Shown here: positions 7,224 to 7,801 of the stretch, piece after piece
How the letters are laid out: the number at the start of each line of letters is the position of its first letter
Position numbering within the stretch: position 1 is the stretch's first letter
Assembly: GCA_964584665.1 (NCBI GenBank)
Contig: CAZPAO010000064.1
Coordinates: forward strand, 1-7,801
DNA length: 7,801 bases
From: DASUBN01 sp964584665
Lineage (GTDB): Bacteria > Pseudomonadota > Gammaproteobacteria > Natronospirales > REEB76
Reading direction: 5' to 3'
Notes under the pieces: generated by a model
The model's database searches: none
The model's input: only the letters and a program-made list of their open reading frames with translations
Told to the model about the DNA's origin: nothing
Position numbers and translations under genes: made by a program

Positions 7224-7801
7224 CATTTGCTCCAATCCGGGGGGCGTTTCTCCAGGAAAGCTGAGAGTCCTTCCTGGCCTTCTTTGGAGACACGCAGCTC
7301 AGCGATCAACTGGGCCGTCTTTTTCTTGAGGGCCTTGCGGTCACCGGGGCTCTGCTCCGCGATGAAGCGTTTGGCAGCGATCAGCGCCTTGGGGCCGCCC
7401 TTCAGCAGCGAGCGGGCGAGGGTGTCCACCGTCTCGTCCAGGATGTCTGGCGTCACCACCTCATGCACCAGGCCCATGTGATAGGCCTCCTTGGCCTCGA
7501 TGGGTTCGGCGCTGAGGAAGTAGCGGCGCGCCTGGCGCGGTCCGATGGCGGCGATCACGTAGGGGGAGATCACGGCGGGGATGAGCCCGAGGCGTACCTC
7601 GGTCAAGGCGAACTTGGCGGCTTCCGTGCAGATGGCCACGTCGCAGCAGGCCACCAGGCCCACGCCGCCGCCGTAGGCGGGGCCGTTCACCTTGGCGATG
7701 GTGGGCTTGCTTAAGGTATCCAGGGTCTCCATCAGTTCCGCGAGCTTGAGTGCGTCTTCCACGTTCTCCTTCTCGCCGAAGGAAGCCATGGAGCGCATCC
7801 A
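7223..7801 (-). CDS. liuC: Methylglutaconyl-CoA hydratase (enoyl-CoA hydratase family), N-terminus missing at window edge
   Basis: Probably hydrates 3-methylglutaconyl-CoA to HMG-CoA, between the LiuD and LiuE steps. The frame runs to the right edge (codon TGG at 7799-7801), so roughly the first 65-70 residues are absent. Counting from the Met at 7798, the crotonase core is clear: NGPAYGGGVGLVACCDVAI (38-56) forms the oxyanion region, and LTEVRLGLIPAV (65-76) carries the catalytic-type Glu67. RQARRYFLSAEPIEAKEAYHMGLVHEVV follows. The position of the other crotonase glutamate (rat Glu144) is Gly47. From memory, bacterial LiuC-type hydratases share GGGVGLVACCD. The leading WMRSM segment also fits LiuC. 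An ordinary crotonase-family hydratase is the alternative; context favours LiuC. Its TGA stop overlaps the VOC start. Confidence 0.87.
   Translation of the reverse strand, partial: WMRSMASFGEKENVEDALKLAELMETLDTLSKPTIAKVNGPAYGGGVGLVACCDVAICTEAAKFALTEVRLGLIPAVISPYVIAAIGPRQARRYFLSAEPIEAKEAYHMGLVHEVVTPDILDETVDTLARSLLKGGPKALIAAKRFIAEQSPGDRKALKKKTAQLIAELRVSKEGQEGLSAFLEKRPPDWSK

Noticed and set aside
6837..7235. TTG start at 7235 for the VOC protein
   Set aside because: No Shine-Dalgarno precedes it. The ATG at 7223 has GGAG 6 nt upstream and matches where the VOC fold begins.

Overview
This is a GC-rich (by eye well above 60%), gene-dense bacterial chromosome segment. Amino-acid transport is not represented. 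The DdlA-type ligase, the bacterial leucine-catabolism (liu) gene order, the Tat-exported metallophosphoesterase and the periplasmic cupredoxins together suggest a Gram-negative proteobacterium, most likely gamma or beta. That placement rests on recalled protein resemblance, not on a search.

Layout. (1) Positions 1-1404, minus strand: ddlA (cell-wall precursor synthesis) is followed after 7 nt by the start of gpmA (glycolysis), which runs off the left edge. A good sigma70-type promoter for ddlA lies at 1444-1471. (2) Positions 1405-1597: a divergent control region of 193 bp. It holds the ddlA promoter, a tandem GC-box repeat, and a long hairpin in the leader of the next gene. (3) Positions 1598-3320, plus strand: a three-gene export cluster made of a Tat-type calcineurin-fold metallophosphoesterase and two tandem, paralogous amicyanin-like cupredoxins. 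(4) Positions 3317-7801, minus strand: a leucine/isovalerate degradation operon read right to left. It contains liuC (methylglutaconyl-CoA hydratase, 5' end outside the window), a VOC-fold protein, liuD (biotin-containing alpha subunit of 3-methylcrotonyl-CoA carboxylase), liuE (HMG-CoA lyase), and a small secreted beta-rich protein as the last gene. The two gene sets meet head to head, with both stop codons in one CTAG.

How they work together: LiuD (with a LiuB beta subunit expected beyond the right edge) carboxylates 3-methylcrotonyl-CoA. LiuC hydrates the product to HMG-CoA, and LiuE splits that to acetyl-CoA and acetoacetate. The VOC protein and the secreted protein are not part of the textbook pathway. 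The metallophosphoesterase/cupredoxin cluster looks like an independent cell-envelope unit of unknown role.

Most of the window is ordinary metabolism. The parts most worth a second look are the leader hairpin before the phosphoesterase, a nested inverted repeat of about 130 bp between the VOC gene and liuD, and the phosphoesterase/cupredoxin module itself. I saw no tRNA, rRNA, CRISPR array, insertion sequence or clear intrinsic terminator. No gene-free stretch exceeds 300 bases; the two largest are 193 and 155 bp and both are described.
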